A DNA stretch of 64,000 nt from Bathymodiolus brooksi. Its lineage: Eukaryota > Mollusca > Bivalvia > Mytilida > Modiolidae. Below are positions 1-11,430 of this stretch, piece by piece (position 1 is the stretch's first letter; every line of letters begins with the position of its first letter). The DNA is taken from positions 52,424,203-52,488,202 of the forward strand of contig OY804586.1 of assembly GCA_963680875.1 (NCBI GenBank), written 5' to 3'. The position numbers were made by a program, and so were the translations under genes. Below the pieces are notes generated by a model. The model did not search any database. It was not told the DNA's origin and saw only the letters and a program-made list of their open reading frames with translations.

Positions 1-23
1 ACATTTTGGTCTTGGTCGGACAT

Positions 24-222
24 TTTGGTCGGACGTGAGAGTGGATATTAAAAGATTTTTTTTACATTTCTCAAGGTGAATATGTCAAACATTTTGTGAT
101 CGATGCGTATTTGTAAGCGTACTTTCTTTCCGGTGTGTAAAATGTGCGGGTACGTAAATACCCTAGTGTATTTTTACCTTGCACCATATTCGCGCCAGGA
201 AAGGTAGCTCCAAGGTCAATAT
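24..222. repeat. 199-bp direct repeat, copy 1
   Basis: This segment reappears at 990-1189 in the same orientation with only scattered mismatches. Both copies start at a TTTGGTCGGACGTGAGAG motif and end at AAGGTCAATAT. It may be a repeated terminal or subterminal part of a DNA element whose other copy begins before the window. No coding sequence is supported; the short minus-strand ORF across it is fortuitous. Confidence 0.85.
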
Positions 223-989
223 TTGTCACGCTCGGGCACAACAGTCGTTCGATGCATAGGAGCACCTCATAATCAAAAAATTGTACAATAATTTCGAGTT
301 ACACCGTTTGTGTTTCTTTAATCTGTTTAATTTTAATAGATCTTTCTAGTACATTTAAATTTTACGATTACAATCGGAATGCTAGAAATATCGTAACTTT
401 TCCGAAATCTAAACTTTAAAATTATATACACCGAGTCCAGCCTGGCTTGGATTTCTCGAAAAAAGTTTTCTTAACAAACCAAATTAAATTTGAGTAAAAA
501 CTCGACTTAAGTTTGCGTTTTGACTTTGTTTGTTTGGAGTAATCACTGACGATTAAAAAAAAATAATCTGTTGTCACTTAAAACAGTCAGTGAGGCCGGT
601 ACGGCTGTGTACATGAATGAATAAGAAATAATTCTTTCGGAGTGTGATATCCATATAAAGGTGAAATAACAGATGCAAAAATCACCGGCTAAAGTTACAC
701 AATATTCCGTTTAAAAATATTTCAAGTCTCTATACTTGTTCATCTGTGACGGCAATACGTGTATTGGACTAGGTATTACAGCCAGCTTGATATGAATTAA
801 TTAGCTCAGGTTACAGGTGTCAATAATGGAAGGAACATCTTGTCGACACAAATTTCCAGGTGCCAGTGGGAGAACAATTATAATTAATTCTATTTAATGT
901 TGTTGTTTTTTATTACTATTTGTTTGTAGGTACATTTGCATTCATTGAAGTAAATTTAATTTGAGAGTCAACACTCTCTAAGTCCGACT

Positions 990-1189
990 ATTTGGTCGGA
1001 CGTGAGAGTGGATATTTAAAGATTTTTTTGACATTTCTCGAGGTGAACATGTCAAACATTTTGTGATCGATGCATATTTGTAAGCGTACTTTCTTTCCGG
1101 TATGTAGAATGTCCGATTACGTAAATACCCTAGTGTATTTCTACCTTGCACCATATTCGCGCCAGGAAAGGTAGCTCAAAGGTCAATAT
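990..1189. repeat. 199-bp direct repeat, copy 2
   Basis: Second copy of the repeat at 24-222, offset by about 967 bp. It starts inside the candidate terminal inverted repeat described for 994-2714. Confidence 0.85.
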
Positions 1190-2714
1190 ATAACTGAATT
1201 ATTGTTGAAAAGTGACGTTTATACACCCATAGCCTCATATAAATTATTGCAATAAAATATCGATTAAGTAACGAAATTGATATAAATTATTTTCCAGTAT
1301 ATTTAGTATAAAAAGCTTGTTCTACACGTTCACTGTGAGATGTATTGCAACCGCCATTTTTAGCTACAATCACGTGCGCATGCTCGTATTTGATGGAAAG
1401 CTATAGCTATATTTAGATATTTTGTGATAATAATTTTTTTTGTAAATCGATCCACCCTGTGATTTTTTTCAACAAGATACATTTGTTATAGTATATATTT
1501 TATTATAAAATACAATATTGAACTGATTTTCGATAACACTTCAATCATTGAATATTGATTTTTTCGAATGTTGAATATTTTATCCCTAGAATTGCACCCC
1601 CTGTTAGTATACTTTTATTGCTTTATTTAAAAAAATAATAACACCAAGAACATCGATGATACGAGTCTTCTTATTCAGAAATAAACCTGCAGCAAAATAA
1701 AGGTATACATTTTTGTACTGTGAACAAAATCGTCATTTTTATCTAGATTTATCGTCCGAAAAATACGGTACTCCTCTACTATACTAATTTGGATTAGGTG
1801 ATGGGAATTAGGTGCCATCATCAAAATAAAGATTAAAAAATGTATTTCATGATAATGATGGCTGATTAAAATTGTTTGTCATGCATTAGCAGTCAATTGT
1901 AATATACAGGATGTAACCAATATACAGGAAGAGCCCCTACTGTGAAGCCATTCAAAGAAAATAACAACCCGACCATATTGTTAAATAAGTTATCTATGTT
2001 TATAAGTCTTAGTAAAAAGAGTCTTGAGCAACGTTTTTGTTCACACCTGTGATAGGTGTATTTGTATATCATGAATGCACGATGCGACAACATGCTGAGA
2101 TGGGTGATGTTTTGACAGGTAAACTGTAAAAAAAACCAAACGTAGAATACACTAATAAAATATTATTTCACCTATATCAGGACTCCGCAGACTGCCAATT
2201 TTCAAGAAAAAAAAACAGCATTTACGGATTTATGACCCATTCGCCATGAACAAAATAAAACTTAAATTTTACTAAATAATTTTAATCCAAATTTGCCTTT
2301 AAAGAAATAAATGTATAAATTAGAATTATTTACCCGGGTTCGTTCGCCCTACATTTGGCAAACACGTAAAAGAGCAAACGCACCCGATATCGTAAACCGG
2401 CAACTGTCTGCAGCAAGTGAAAGGGCCTTGGCATCGATTGTCGCGAGTACATAGGGACATATTAATATTCACTTCTAGTGCAACTTAAAACATGGGTACT
2501 GCATGTTAATACATTTCGTGGATATTATTGTATATATCGGCCGTGACAGCCGTTAACATATCTATGCTTTCCGTACCACTGTATATCACTCATTTACTTC
2601 AGCTTTACTAAGATACGCATGTTTCTTTATGCACAAATTTATTGGTTAGCAAAATTTGGGGACGTTTCCTGTTTACAGTTTAACTATCTGAGAGTGGAGA
2701 CTCTCACTCCGACC
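994..2714. mobile_element. Candidate non-autonomous DNA element with short inverted ends
   Basis: The left end GGTCGGACGTGAGAG (994-1008) is matched in inverted form at 2701-2714 with one base missing. Each end also carries a small GAGAGT...ACTCTC palindrome (962-977 and 2691-2708). The interior is AT-rich and I see no gene in it. Just outside the right end (2717-2775) is a short run of repeated TCGGACAATTT units. No clear target duplication was found, so the boundaries are tentative. Confidence 0.35.
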
Positions 2715-2852
2715 TGGGAGGATTTGGTCGGACATTTGTCGGACAATTTGGTCGGACAATTTGGTCGGACATTTTTCAGACAATTTTAAGAGTGAAGTCC
2801 GACAAAACTCGGTATCCAACCTTAGTGTTTGATCATTGATACACTTGGAAGG

Positions 2853-3070
2853 ATCTGGGTCAATGACGGAAGGTATGGGTGAACTGGGTCAACGACGGAA
2901 GGTATGGGTGAACTGGGTCAATGACGGAAGGTATGGGTGAACTGGGTCAATGACGGAAGGTATGGGTGAACTGGGTCAATGACGGAAGGTATGGGTGAAC
3001 TGGGTCAATGACGGAAGGTATGGGTGAACTGGGTCAATGACGGAAGGTATGGGTGAACTGGGTCAACGAC
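2853..3070. repeat. 29-bp minisatellite, about 8 copies
   Basis: The CTGGGTCAA anchor occurs at 2855, 2884, 2913, 2942, 2971, 3000, 3029 and 3058, an exact 29-bp period. Units are almost identical, which suggests recent expansion. Confidence 0.95.
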
Positions 3071-3175
3071 TTTTGACTGCCACTAGAAAGGTATGAAGAG
3101 TTAGGTAGGGACGAAAGATTCTTCTAAATCTACAAAAGAAGAGGTCTTTATTGTGCAGGGAGCCTGGTACGTTAT

Positions 3176-3517
3176 CAGTGCCGGACTTAGATAAAGAGAG
3201 GCCCTAGGCTAATTCACTTGTGAGGCCCCTCCCAATTCCCCACATTCACTACTGGAGGAAGATGGAAGCGTGCTTAATCAATTTCAATAAAGGCAAAGAT
3301 GATGAGGGGTGTTTAAAAATTCTGCAATATTCTGAAATGGAGTGCAACTGTGTAAGGAAAATTACTGAAGGGTTGTTTAGAAAGTACAGTACGCTATGAC
3401 AGCATAAGTGTGAAAGTCTAATAACTGTTAAAAATATTATACACCTTGGCCAGAGGCCCCCTAAAGTTTGAGGCCCTAGGCTTCAGCCTATCGAGCCTAT
3501 AGGTAAATCTGGCACTG
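3176..3517. mobile_element. hAT-type MITE with 8-bp target duplication
   Basis: The element begins CAGTGCCGGACTTAG and ends in its imperfect inverse (TAAATCTGGCACTG). It is flanked by TACGTTAT (3168-3175) and TAGGTTAT (3518-3525), an 8-bp duplication with one mismatch. CAGTG-type termini and 8-bp duplications are hallmarks of the hAT superfamily. At 342 bp it has no transposase and would depend on an autonomous relative. Internal GAGGCCC and GCCCTAGGC motifs occur at both sides. Confidence 0.85.
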
Positions 3518-3525
3518 TAGGTTAT

Positions 3526-5380
3526 CCACTATGGTCCACGGTCAAGCTCTTCGTATTATATTCAGTGGGTTTGTGCCATGGGAAACGTTTCAGATGCGAT
3601 GTATATGTCTGCTCTAAGATTGGGTATCATGGACAAGTGCTTCGTCAGGTTTTGTCACTTGCATGACCTCGAGATCATCATTTCACTCAAAGGAGAGGTT
3701 TGGGCCCATAAAACTAATTTCACCCCGCCACATTTTATTGAAAGTAAGCGGTCACATTTGTGTTAGGGGAATTGATCTGGCCTCTTTCTGTGAATTTTCT
3801 ATTAGTAGCATCTGGCATGATTTTCCCAAACATCATATTTATTAATATTTTTTCACTTTATTTCTTTATACAACATATGAATAATTGAAAAAATTAAGAT
3901 TTGAAGTTAACTGCCTTTCTAAAACCAAAATATGGGTTCATATTCATAAGTTGGTAGGCACCTTTTTTGGGGGAAAATCTTTATTTTATGAAAAAAGTAA
4001 CCCAACTTGTTCTTTACCTTTTTTTCCATTAAATATTCAAAAACAACATAACAAAAATGGGGCATATTTTCAATAGAATTTTTTTTTTAGGGTCTTTAAA
4101 TAGGGGTACCCTCATACGTTTATCATGATAAATACACTAAAATGTAAAAAGAACAATATATTTTTTCACAATTTTCAATATTTTCGTTTAGCTTTGAAAT
4201 ATAAATAGACAATGATGTGTAATTACCTCAATAATTATGATAATTTAAATGGATGGTCATTACATTCTGTTTACATCTTTATGAAAAATGTACACAAAAA
4301 ATGTATTCCTTATTTGACTGGTAAATTTTCAAAGCTGTGCAGCAATAAAAAAAAGTCACTATGGTTTCAAAACATACCCTTATCCAAATATCCTTATACA
4401 CTTAGCTAACTGAACAATATATGTGAAGTTCGAACTGCAGACTCATTTGGAGCATCCGAGTTCATGTCAATCCGGTGTATTAGTGGTATTTGTGTTGCTC
4501 AATCTTTAGTTTTCAGTGTACATGTATTCGTAATTTTTTGTCAGCCATTAAATATTTGTCTTTTTGTTTTGTTATACCTGTATATTTATATCATATATTG
4601 TTAATGAAGTAATATATTGACTCTTTAAGATTAATTACCAATAAATGTAGCTCTCATAGTGTAAACAATCAAAGATGCTACAATCTGAAGTTGGATTATG
4701 CAATTTTTCCACCGAATTATCTCCCTTTGATGTCAACACGCATTTATTTTTGTGAAATAAATTATGTCAACGGGGAAAAATGATATTGAGCAATAAACTT
4801 TTATTATATGTTAAAATGAGTTGAAATTTGTTAAAAATAAACACTGATTGAGCGTTTCCGACCTAAATCGTATTTTTAAAATTAAATTTCCACTTCAAAT
4901 TATGTTTTCACGAAGAAATTGCGTCTCTAATTGTATTTAATGCCCATAAACGCTTGATTTAATCATCCCTACAAAATAATTTGCACATATTCGAAGCATT
5001 TGTACACGGGTCTCTTTACATAGCCCCGTAATAAATACCATGTAAATCATGTAAATGGATGTCAACTTTTCTGAATTTTTCATTCATTGCATCGGGGCGC
5101 CACGATACAACTCATATATTGTTGAAAGTGGCGATAAATACCATAGCCCTAACCAGACCCTAACTCTAATATAATCTTCAACATTAAAATTGTCTTTATA
5201 TCAATTCCACAAAAATATATGATGATAAGATTTAAAAAAATTTTACGTAGAAGTAAATAAGGTAAATCACTGTAACATATGTTCATATTATTGAATATAT
5301 GCATGTATATTTTATCTTTAATTAATAATCTATATTCACATTAATTCTATTACATCGTATACATGTTGTACTTTTACTTT
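3526..5380. other. AT-rich intergenic stretch without recognisable gene
   Basis: Only short ORFs with no recognisable protein features occur here. Positions 5385-5430 hold a fragment of the SINE-A1 head, ending where the 5461 SINE and B repeat begin. Confidence 0.5.
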
Positions 5381-5449
5381 TAGGTATAGGGTACCGCCGT
5401 GGTCGTGATCGTATGACTTCATGCACCTGAGAAGTCTAAAGACACCAAA

Positions 5450-5732
5450 GGATTTATTGATTGATTGATTTTTGGTGTTTAACGCCACTTTCAGCAATAT
5501 TTCAGCTACGACATGTGCGACCTATTTTAGTGGTGGAAGAAGCCGGAGTACCCAGAGAGAACCACCGACCATGGGCAAGCAACTGGTAAACTTTATCACT
5601 TGCGGCTGCGAGTCGAGTGCACCCTTTTTTGTAATTTACCAATTCGGGCGCGAAATCACGCCGTATTGGTGATATGCTTGTATGAGTTATTATGTAATCC
5701 AACTACCTAACTCATTGAGCCACCTGGGCCCT
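5450..5732 (-). mobile_element. SINE-A2 (tRNA-derived), inserted in a B repeat
   Basis: Read on the minus strand it has a GGGCCC-initiated tRNA-like head with box A-like (GGCTCAATGAGTTAGG) and box B-like (TTCGCGCCC) segments. The body and the family tail (TATAGCTGAAATATTG, GTGGCGTTAAACACCAAA) follow, ending in ATCA-type simple sequence. Near-identical flanks (about 5435-5449 and 5732-5746, AAGACACCAAAGG-like) look like a target duplication inside the beginning of a B repeat, dating this insertion after B. Confidence 0.85.
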
Positions 5733-5950
5733 AAGACACAAAAAAGGAACAATCAGAAGCAGCAATTCGAAGAAGAACAGACAATACAAATGGTTAAAAG
5801 AAAAAGAAAAGACACAACTCTAAACTATTTATATACACGAACCCCATTAAAACCTCTGCTACGGAAGACTAGGCAGTTCCTGCTACACTAGTCACACCCG
5901 TCGTGTTACTCTAGTCACTAACCCGATGATAAGTCATAATTGAGGAAAGG
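5733..5950 (+). repeat. Interspersed repeat B, with palindromic 3' core
   Basis: It matches other copies at 14279-14565, 17095-17405, 25730-25965, 31860-32130, 54935-55165, 59805-60035, 60465-60705 and 60865-61085. Copies start near a GATACCAAAGGGGTAATCAG motif, run through CGAAGAAGGACAGACAA, and end in a core containing AGCAGTTCCTGCT, CCACTAGTGG and CACCCGTCGTGTTAC. No protein is encoded. Its class is unknown. Confidence 0.75.
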
Positions 5951-6177
5951 ATCGGATTGTGATTACGACAAACAGATCATATCCGTGATCACTAACAATA
6001 TTTCAGTAATATCGTGTCAGCCATTTTTGGCGGAATAAACCGGAAGTACCCGGGGAAATCCAACGGTGTCAAGTCACTGATAACTCTATCACATAATACC
6101 AATGAATCAAATAAACCTGATCACCGATAGGATTTCTAATCGTTTAAATGGACTAACCATACACCATACAGCATCCA

Positions 6178-6212
6178 AACACACACACACATACACATAC
6201 ACACACACACAC
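6178..6212. repeat. (CA)n microsatellite
   Basis: About 35 bp of ACACAC with a few ACAT interruptions. Confidence 0.95.
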
Positions 6213-6430
6213 GTTTTCCACTTTTCCTAATTTCTTTTTATTCTTTGATTATTTTTAGCTTTGTCTGTTATATGTTAAAATTGTATTTTACTTGTTTTCT
6301 TGTTCATTCTCAACACAATGTAATGATAATTGTTTATATATTTATAGGAGAAGACTCCATAAGTTGGTAAAACTTGTGTTTGATCCTCTTTGTATCATTG
6401 ATCAAATAAAATAATTATAGACTAAAACTG
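6213..6430 (+). mobile_element. LINE 3'UTR relic
   Basis: The segment around 6346-6425 (GAAGACTCCATAAGTTGGTA, then a CTTGTG...TGATC stretch and a terminal CAAATAAAATAA) matches the 3'UTR following the LINE fragment at 43915-44670. It is therefore the 3' end of a second, dead copy of that LINE family. No coding part is retained. Confidence 0.6.
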
Positions 6431-6697
6431 ATAGAAACCGATCAAACTCACAGCTTTAGTGTTGATAATAACCGATTGCATACTCATTAGGTGCATATCT
6501 AATCATTAAGCAATCACATGACATGTGGATGAGTGGTTCTCCCATTATTATGGAGTTTTAACCCCGCTGAACCAGTGGTGGAAAAATCTGTAATACTCTA
6601 GAGGATTAAAATGTCTCGTGCCTTTCCCCGCATGTTGTCAAATCGGTCCGCCAAAGGAAATTGAAATAAAGTTCGTGTTAAATAATGGGAGAAACAA

Positions 6698-6895
6698 ATT
6701 CTCCTTCAGTTGCCCATGGGGGTTACGATATTTCTCCATTCTTGAGAGTTAAATTTAAAATTTTAACATCTCGCCTGACGGCTTGTGGTTAGAATTTTAA
6801 ATTTAAACTCTCGCCTGACGGCTTGTGGTTATAATTTTTAATTGAACTATCTTGAGTGGAGAAATATCGTAACCCACGGGCAACTGAAGGAGAAT
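6698..6895. mobile_element. Foldback (palindromic) MITE with inner direct repeat
   Basis: The arms (6698-6750 and 6845-6895) are about 50-bp near-perfect inverted repeats beginning ATTCTCCTTCAGTTGCCC. The centre carries CTCGCCTGACGGCTTGTGGT twice in direct orientation. No ORF. It would fold into a long hairpin. Confidence 0.85.
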
Positions 6896-6904
6896 CTATA
6901 CGTA

Positions 6905-7252
6905 ACTGTTTTCTAACGCCATATGCATATGAGCGATTCTTCAGATAGTATCATGGCGAGAACAAGATGGATGCCAATGATATGATGAGGATGTCTTATT
7001 TGTACTAGATCAACACGCTTTTAAATTTAGATTTTTATAGTGCTAGTTCACTGAAACTACAGTCCGGTGATAAACATATCGCCCAACTCGGACACATTAT
7101 TTTGATCACTTAGTCTTTACCAATGCTGCGAGTTTAACGGTGAAACAACATATACCAATCTTATAGTCTTTTTGTTTTTACACGACCAGTACTCGAACTC
7201 ATGGTTCACACACGAGAGGCGAGCACGGCAGCCATTACACCACCGATACGAC
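6905..7252 (-). mobile_element. Repeat D (tRNA-headed SINE-like), degenerate
   Basis: It resembles 63655-63990, with ATCATGGCGAGAACAAG near the tail end, CTAGTTCACTGAAAC in the middle and a minus-strand tRNA-like head. The head has a box B-like stretch (inverse of CTCGAACTCATGG) near 7193. Confidence 0.6.
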
Positions 7253-7602
7253 CTTTATTAGATGTTTTTTTCAGTTTATTGAAATGAAAATATATGTATA
7301 TTATATTTTACTTTTTTATTAACTGCTTTGTGACATCAGTATAATTACTTTCCTGAAGGCTGAAAAAAAGAAGAAGAAACAATTCACTTATGAGACCTTG
7401 ATATTACAATGCTAAGTGTCATACATACATAGTTTAACACGAAATTCTTGTAGTCGTAATAAGCTAAATAAACTCAGACATTATCAACAAAGGATGAATT
7501 GTTGGTTTAGTCTCCGTCTGTCTGTCAACATTGTACTGTAATAAATATCCTTTCTTTATCTAACGTGTCTTGTGTTTAGCTTTGACATGATGTCCTTGTT
7601 TT

Positions 7603-8365
7603 GTCTAAAGTTATTTTGTGAAGGTGTCCTGATATATTTTACTTGCTTTGTCTAAGGTGTTTTGTGAAGGTGTCCTGATATGTTTTACTTGTTTTGTCTA
7701 AGGTGTTTTGTGAAGGTGTCCTGATATATTTTACTTGCTTTGTCTAAAGTTATTTTGTGAAGGTGTACTTGCTTTGTCTAAGGTGTTTTGTGAAGGTGTC
7801 CTGATATGTTTTACTTGTTTTGTCTAAGGTGTTTTGTGAAGGTGTCCTGATATATTTTACTTGTTTTGTCTAAGGTGTTTTGTGAAGGTGTCCTGATATG
7901 TTTTACTTGTTTTGTCTAAGGTGTTTTGTGAAGGTGTCCTGATATGTTTTACTTGTTTTGTCTAAGGTGTTTTGTGAAGGTGTCCTTATATGTTTTGCTT
8001 GTTTTGTCTAAGGTGTTTTGTGAAGGTGTCCTGATATATTTTACTTGTTTTGTCTAAGGTGTTTTGTGAAGGTGTCCTGATATGTTTTACTTGTTTTGTC
8101 TAAGGTGTTTTGTGAAGGTGTTCTGATATGTTTTACTTGTTTTGTCTAAGGTGTTTTGTGAAGGTGTCCTGATATGTTTTACTTGTTTTGTCTAAGGTGT
8201 TTTGTGAAGGTGTCCTGATATGTTTTGCTTGTTTTGTCTAAGGTGTTTTGTGAAGGTGTCCTGATAAATTTTACTTGTTTTGTCTAAGGTGTTTTGTGAA
8301 GGTGTCCTGATATGTTTTACTTGTTTTGTCTAAGGTGTTTTGTGAAAGTGTTTAGCTTTGACATG
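7603..8365. repeat. 46-bp minisatellite, about 17 copies
   Basis: The TGTCTAAGG anchor repeats every 46 bp. One unit near 7741-7775 is shortened by an internal deletion. From 8366 to about 8620 the array decays into degenerate versions carrying ATGATGTCCTT. Copies are contiguous without unique spacers. Confidence 0.95.
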
Positions 8366-8639
8366 ATGTCTTTGTTGTGTAAAGGTGTTCTGAGATGATG
8401 TCCTTATTTTCCCTAAGGTGATTTATGAAGGTGTTCTGAAATGAGGTCCTTGTCTTGTCTAAGGTGATTTATGAAGGAGTTCTGAAATGAGGTCCTTGTC
8501 TTGTCTAAGGTGGTTTGAGGTGCTGTCCTTATTATGTCTAAAATGTTTTGCGAATGTGTTTTGAGGGGATGTCCTTGTTTTTTCTGAGGCGTTTTGTGAA
8601 GGTGCTTTTAGATGCTGTCCTTATTTTATCTTGTTTTAA

Positions 8640-9770
8640 ATCATTGTACATAGTGTCAATTGTATACAGGGATGAATTCGATATAATTGGATGTTTTGTT
8701 AGACTTGAAAGGTTTTCTGTGTTTTTAGTGATATCTTGATTTAAAGGGATATTAAAGCTCATTTTGGTAATTTTTTGTATCTCATGAAAACTTGCAATTG
8801 TTTCAATAAATGATATTTATGGAACATTAACCCGGTTTTTATCAATGCAACTTATTAAAGTTGAAAATTCTTGAAGGTTGTGTTAAGCATCAATGATAAC
8901 AGCTTACCCCTCCCCCGGTATTTTCTTACCCCTCGCCCCCCCCCCCCCCCCCTCCGATATATTCTGGAGTTCGTGTTGCTCAATATTGATGTTGTTTTTT
9001 TTGGACATATGTGCTTTTGGCTATTGGATTGTCTAACCATTTTCGATTTACGACTTCTGATTACCCGTTGGTACAGTCAATGGACATAAGTATTCGCCAC
9101 CCTCAATTTTACGCTTTATATTTCATATGAAACCACATTTTTCAATTTTTTTTATTGTGAAGTCATTTCTAAACGGATTTTGATCATTTTTGCACCAAAA
9201 GAAGCAGAAATATTTAAAGATTATTTGTTTATTTTAGCACGATTTCCCGTCAGATTGCCTTTATTATCATATGGTTGAAAGACAAGTTTTCTGACGTCAA
9301 ATTTACTATATATTTAACCAAAATAAAATCGGAAAAATCAACATTTGTGTTTAAATCACCAGAAAACATAAATCATGAAGACAAACGTTACTATCAGATA
9401 AACAAATAAAATTCAAAGAATTCTGCAGGTCTTGAAATAAATTTCATAAAAATGTATCTTCATAGCTTTCTGCTTACTAACAATTCTACTGACGATATGC
9501 TAGGTTCCCAGAGGCGCATACACACAGAGCTGCTCAGCACGTCCCTATGTGATTGATAGGGATATAATACAGAAAGCCTGACCGTGGACCATAGTGAACA
9601 ACGTGTTTGAAGAGTGCCACGTACATGCATGCTAAATACCTCCTTTGTAGATTCCGAAAAATAGTAGTAACATTGTAGTCATTTCTGAAGACTAAATGTT
9701 TGGTTCCTACTAACTCTCCATGCATTTCGAGTGGCAGTCAAAGGTTGTTATCGCGGTTAGTCCATCCCTC
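8640..9770. other. No gene seen; C-rich tract and possible Tc1-like end
   Basis: A C-rich tract (8907-8955, including about 20 consecutive C) could form an i-motif or, on the other strand, a quadruplex. TACAGTCAATGGACATAAGT at 9072 resembles a Tc1/mariner terminus, but no matching inverted end was found. The segment 9565-9700 weakly resembles 44830-44915 and 45200-45350 (GTAGATTCCGAAAAATAG), so it is another dispersed repeat. Confidence 0.4.
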
Positions 9771-9772
9771 CA

Positions 9773-9947
9773 GGGGCCCGTCGTGTGGTTGTAATCGCAT
9801 GGTAATTTGATTTATGCGATAAAGTTTGTCAGTGACTTGCGGCGGGTCGAGGTTTTCTCCGGGGTACTCCGGTTTCCCTCACCAAAAAAACTGACAACAA
9901 CGATATAGCTGAAATATTGTTGGAAGTGACGTAAAACACCATAAACC
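9773..9947 (+). mobile_element. SINE-A1, internally deleted
   Basis: It has the head GGCCCGTCGTGTGGTTGTAA, then jumps to GATAAAGTTTGTCAGTGACTT and the family tail. The box B half of the tRNA-like head is missing, so it cannot be transcribed from an intact internal promoter. Confidence 0.8.
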
Positions 9948-10335
9948 AAACCTCTACCATTCACGGGGGTAGAATAAATCTCAAGATTTTCATGAATATG
10001 GGAGTAGTCTAGTTTTTGTTCTTTCACAGAATTAAATTTAACTCCACAGTCTTTATTTCAACTTCAACGGTTTGTCGTTCAAACCATACTGTTAAAGTTG
10101 ACACCAATTTTCGCTGTTTCTACAAAATGTATTGGTTCTTGAATTCGCAGTTTCAAACACTACAACAGTCAATGGGGAAATAGTTTTTTTGTTAGATTTT
10201 AATTTTAGTAGTTAAAGTTAACCACGAAATTCATGAATATTAGAAGCCCACGATTAATAATGACTTCATCGTATATCAATTTCTATTCAGAATTGTTACT
10301 AATATTTAAATTTAAAAATTGCAAAGTTAATTTAA

Positions 10336-10466
10336 TCAACTCACGGTTGAGCATCCCGTGTAATCACAAACACAAGGCGGACCAAATTCTTTGTTAACTA
10401 TTCCCTTTCCACAGTTGTCACAATTGCCAGCCAACTCCTCGGCACAATCATCATCACTAATCTCCA
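10336..10466 (-). CDS. Secreted cysteine-rich peptide, exon 2
   Basis: The exon starts after a TTTTTAG acceptor (AG at 10468-10467) and runs to a TGA at 10338-10336. It encodes 42 residues after a split codon, with six cysteines spaced C-x7-C-x2-C-x12-C-x1-C-x4-C and an acidic EISDDD start. Six cysteines in about 40 residues are typical of disulfide-stabilised extracellular peptides, but I do not recognise the family. The exon is visibly richer in G+C than the flanking AT-rich DNA. Its phase fits the donor of the signal-peptide exon at 11842-11776, giving a preprotein of about 65 residues. A GTGAGT at 10344-10339 could be a donor instead, in which case more exons follow. A possible AATAAA lies at 10057-10052. 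Function unknown: antimicrobial, signalling, matrix or other roles are all possible. Confidence 0.6.
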
Positions 10467-10631
10467 CTAAAAATACATGTGAGCCTCTTATTGTATAACA
10501 ATAATAATACTTTTTTATTCCAAAAGCAATACAGCTTATAGGTATATAAATACAAATTACAAACAATACATGATACATTATACACAATACATACTTATAT
10601 AATTATAATTATAGCGGAGCATGATATAAAT

Positions 10632-11040
10632 TTAGGAATTACGATTTTTTTCAGCCACATACAAATACTTTCCAAGATTGTTAAGTTCTTTAATATTTTG
10701 AACAGATAATAACTGTGTTAGTATAAAAGCAGATGGATTGATACAATAATAGGGTTTTATATATTTTCTACGAATTTCCACATATTTACTACACTCTAAA
10801 ATAAAGTGATACTCATCTTCTATATCATTATTGTTACACATGTTACACATTCTAGCATGTCTAAAATAACTGTGTTAGTATAAAAGCAGATGGATTGATA
10901 CAATAATAGGGTTTTATATATTTTCTACGAATTTCCACATATTTACTACACTCTAAAATAAAGTGATACTCATCTTCTATATCATTATTGTTACACATGT
11001 TACACATTCTAGCATGTCTATCTATATTATAGTATCTACA
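10632..11040 (-). pseudogene. LINE reverse-transcriptase C-terminus, in the peptide gene's intron
   Basis: The minus-strand frame encodes a NIDRHAR-x-CNMC segment, then H at +8 and C at +13 (EYHFILEC), and a RRKYIKP...LGKYL tail ending in a stop at 10632. This matches the layout of the C-terminal CCHC knuckle of the full LINE at 48903-52802 (NIDRENRYCNLC, YHYVLEC). No RT core is left. It sits within the intron of the secreted-peptide gene in the same orientation and is interrupted by the 157-bp tandem duplication. Confidence 0.75.
10707..11020. repeat. 157-bp perfect tandem duplication
   Basis: The unit 10707-10863 is repeated at 10864-11020 with no mismatch that I can see. It covers the CCHC knuckle of the LINE fragment. 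Identity implies a very recent event or an assembly artefact. Confidence 0.9.
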
Positions 11041-11319
11041 AATGTGTAACGTGAATCACGCTCACGCCAACTTCCCATTAATTTGATTAACATCATGTTA
11101 AATACACTAGAGTCATTTGCATATGACATCAAGGTGAACTTTAGATTAGCCAATGGACACAGCACCAGGAAAATATTTTCATCGGGTTTCATTGCAAACC
11201 CTACAGAAAACAAATTTTCACCCCTGATTGAAATGTTGGGATCAGTTGCTAATTATAGAACATAGCGTATTTAATATAATTTGCATGATTTTAATTATAT
11301 TGAAATCCCTACAAATATT

Positions 11320-11430
11320 ACCCCTCTCCCCCCCAAAAACCCCCCCCCAAACAAACAACAACAACAAAAAACAACAACAAAAAAGAAAACCAAAGCAAAA
11401 AAAAAAACAACAAAAAACAAAAACAAGAAA
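11320..11430. repeat. Low-complexity C-run and A/C-rich tract
   Basis: Runs of C at 11327-11349 are followed by about 75 bp of AAC/AAAC-like sequence. Short ORFs through it (lysine- or phenylalanine-rich) are compositional artefacts. Confidence 0.9.

Noticed and set aside
24..1189. LTR retrotransposon bounded by the 199-bp direct repeats
   Set aside because: No TG...CA ends, primer-binding site, polypurine tract or gag/pol sequence between them.
7603..8365. CRISPR-like regular repeats
   Set aside because: The 46-bp units are contiguous with no unique spacers, and the context is eukaryotic; it is a minisatellite.
9072..9110. Complete Tc1/mariner element
   Set aside because: Only one possible end (TACAGTCAATGGACATAAGT) was seen; no inverted partner or transposase.
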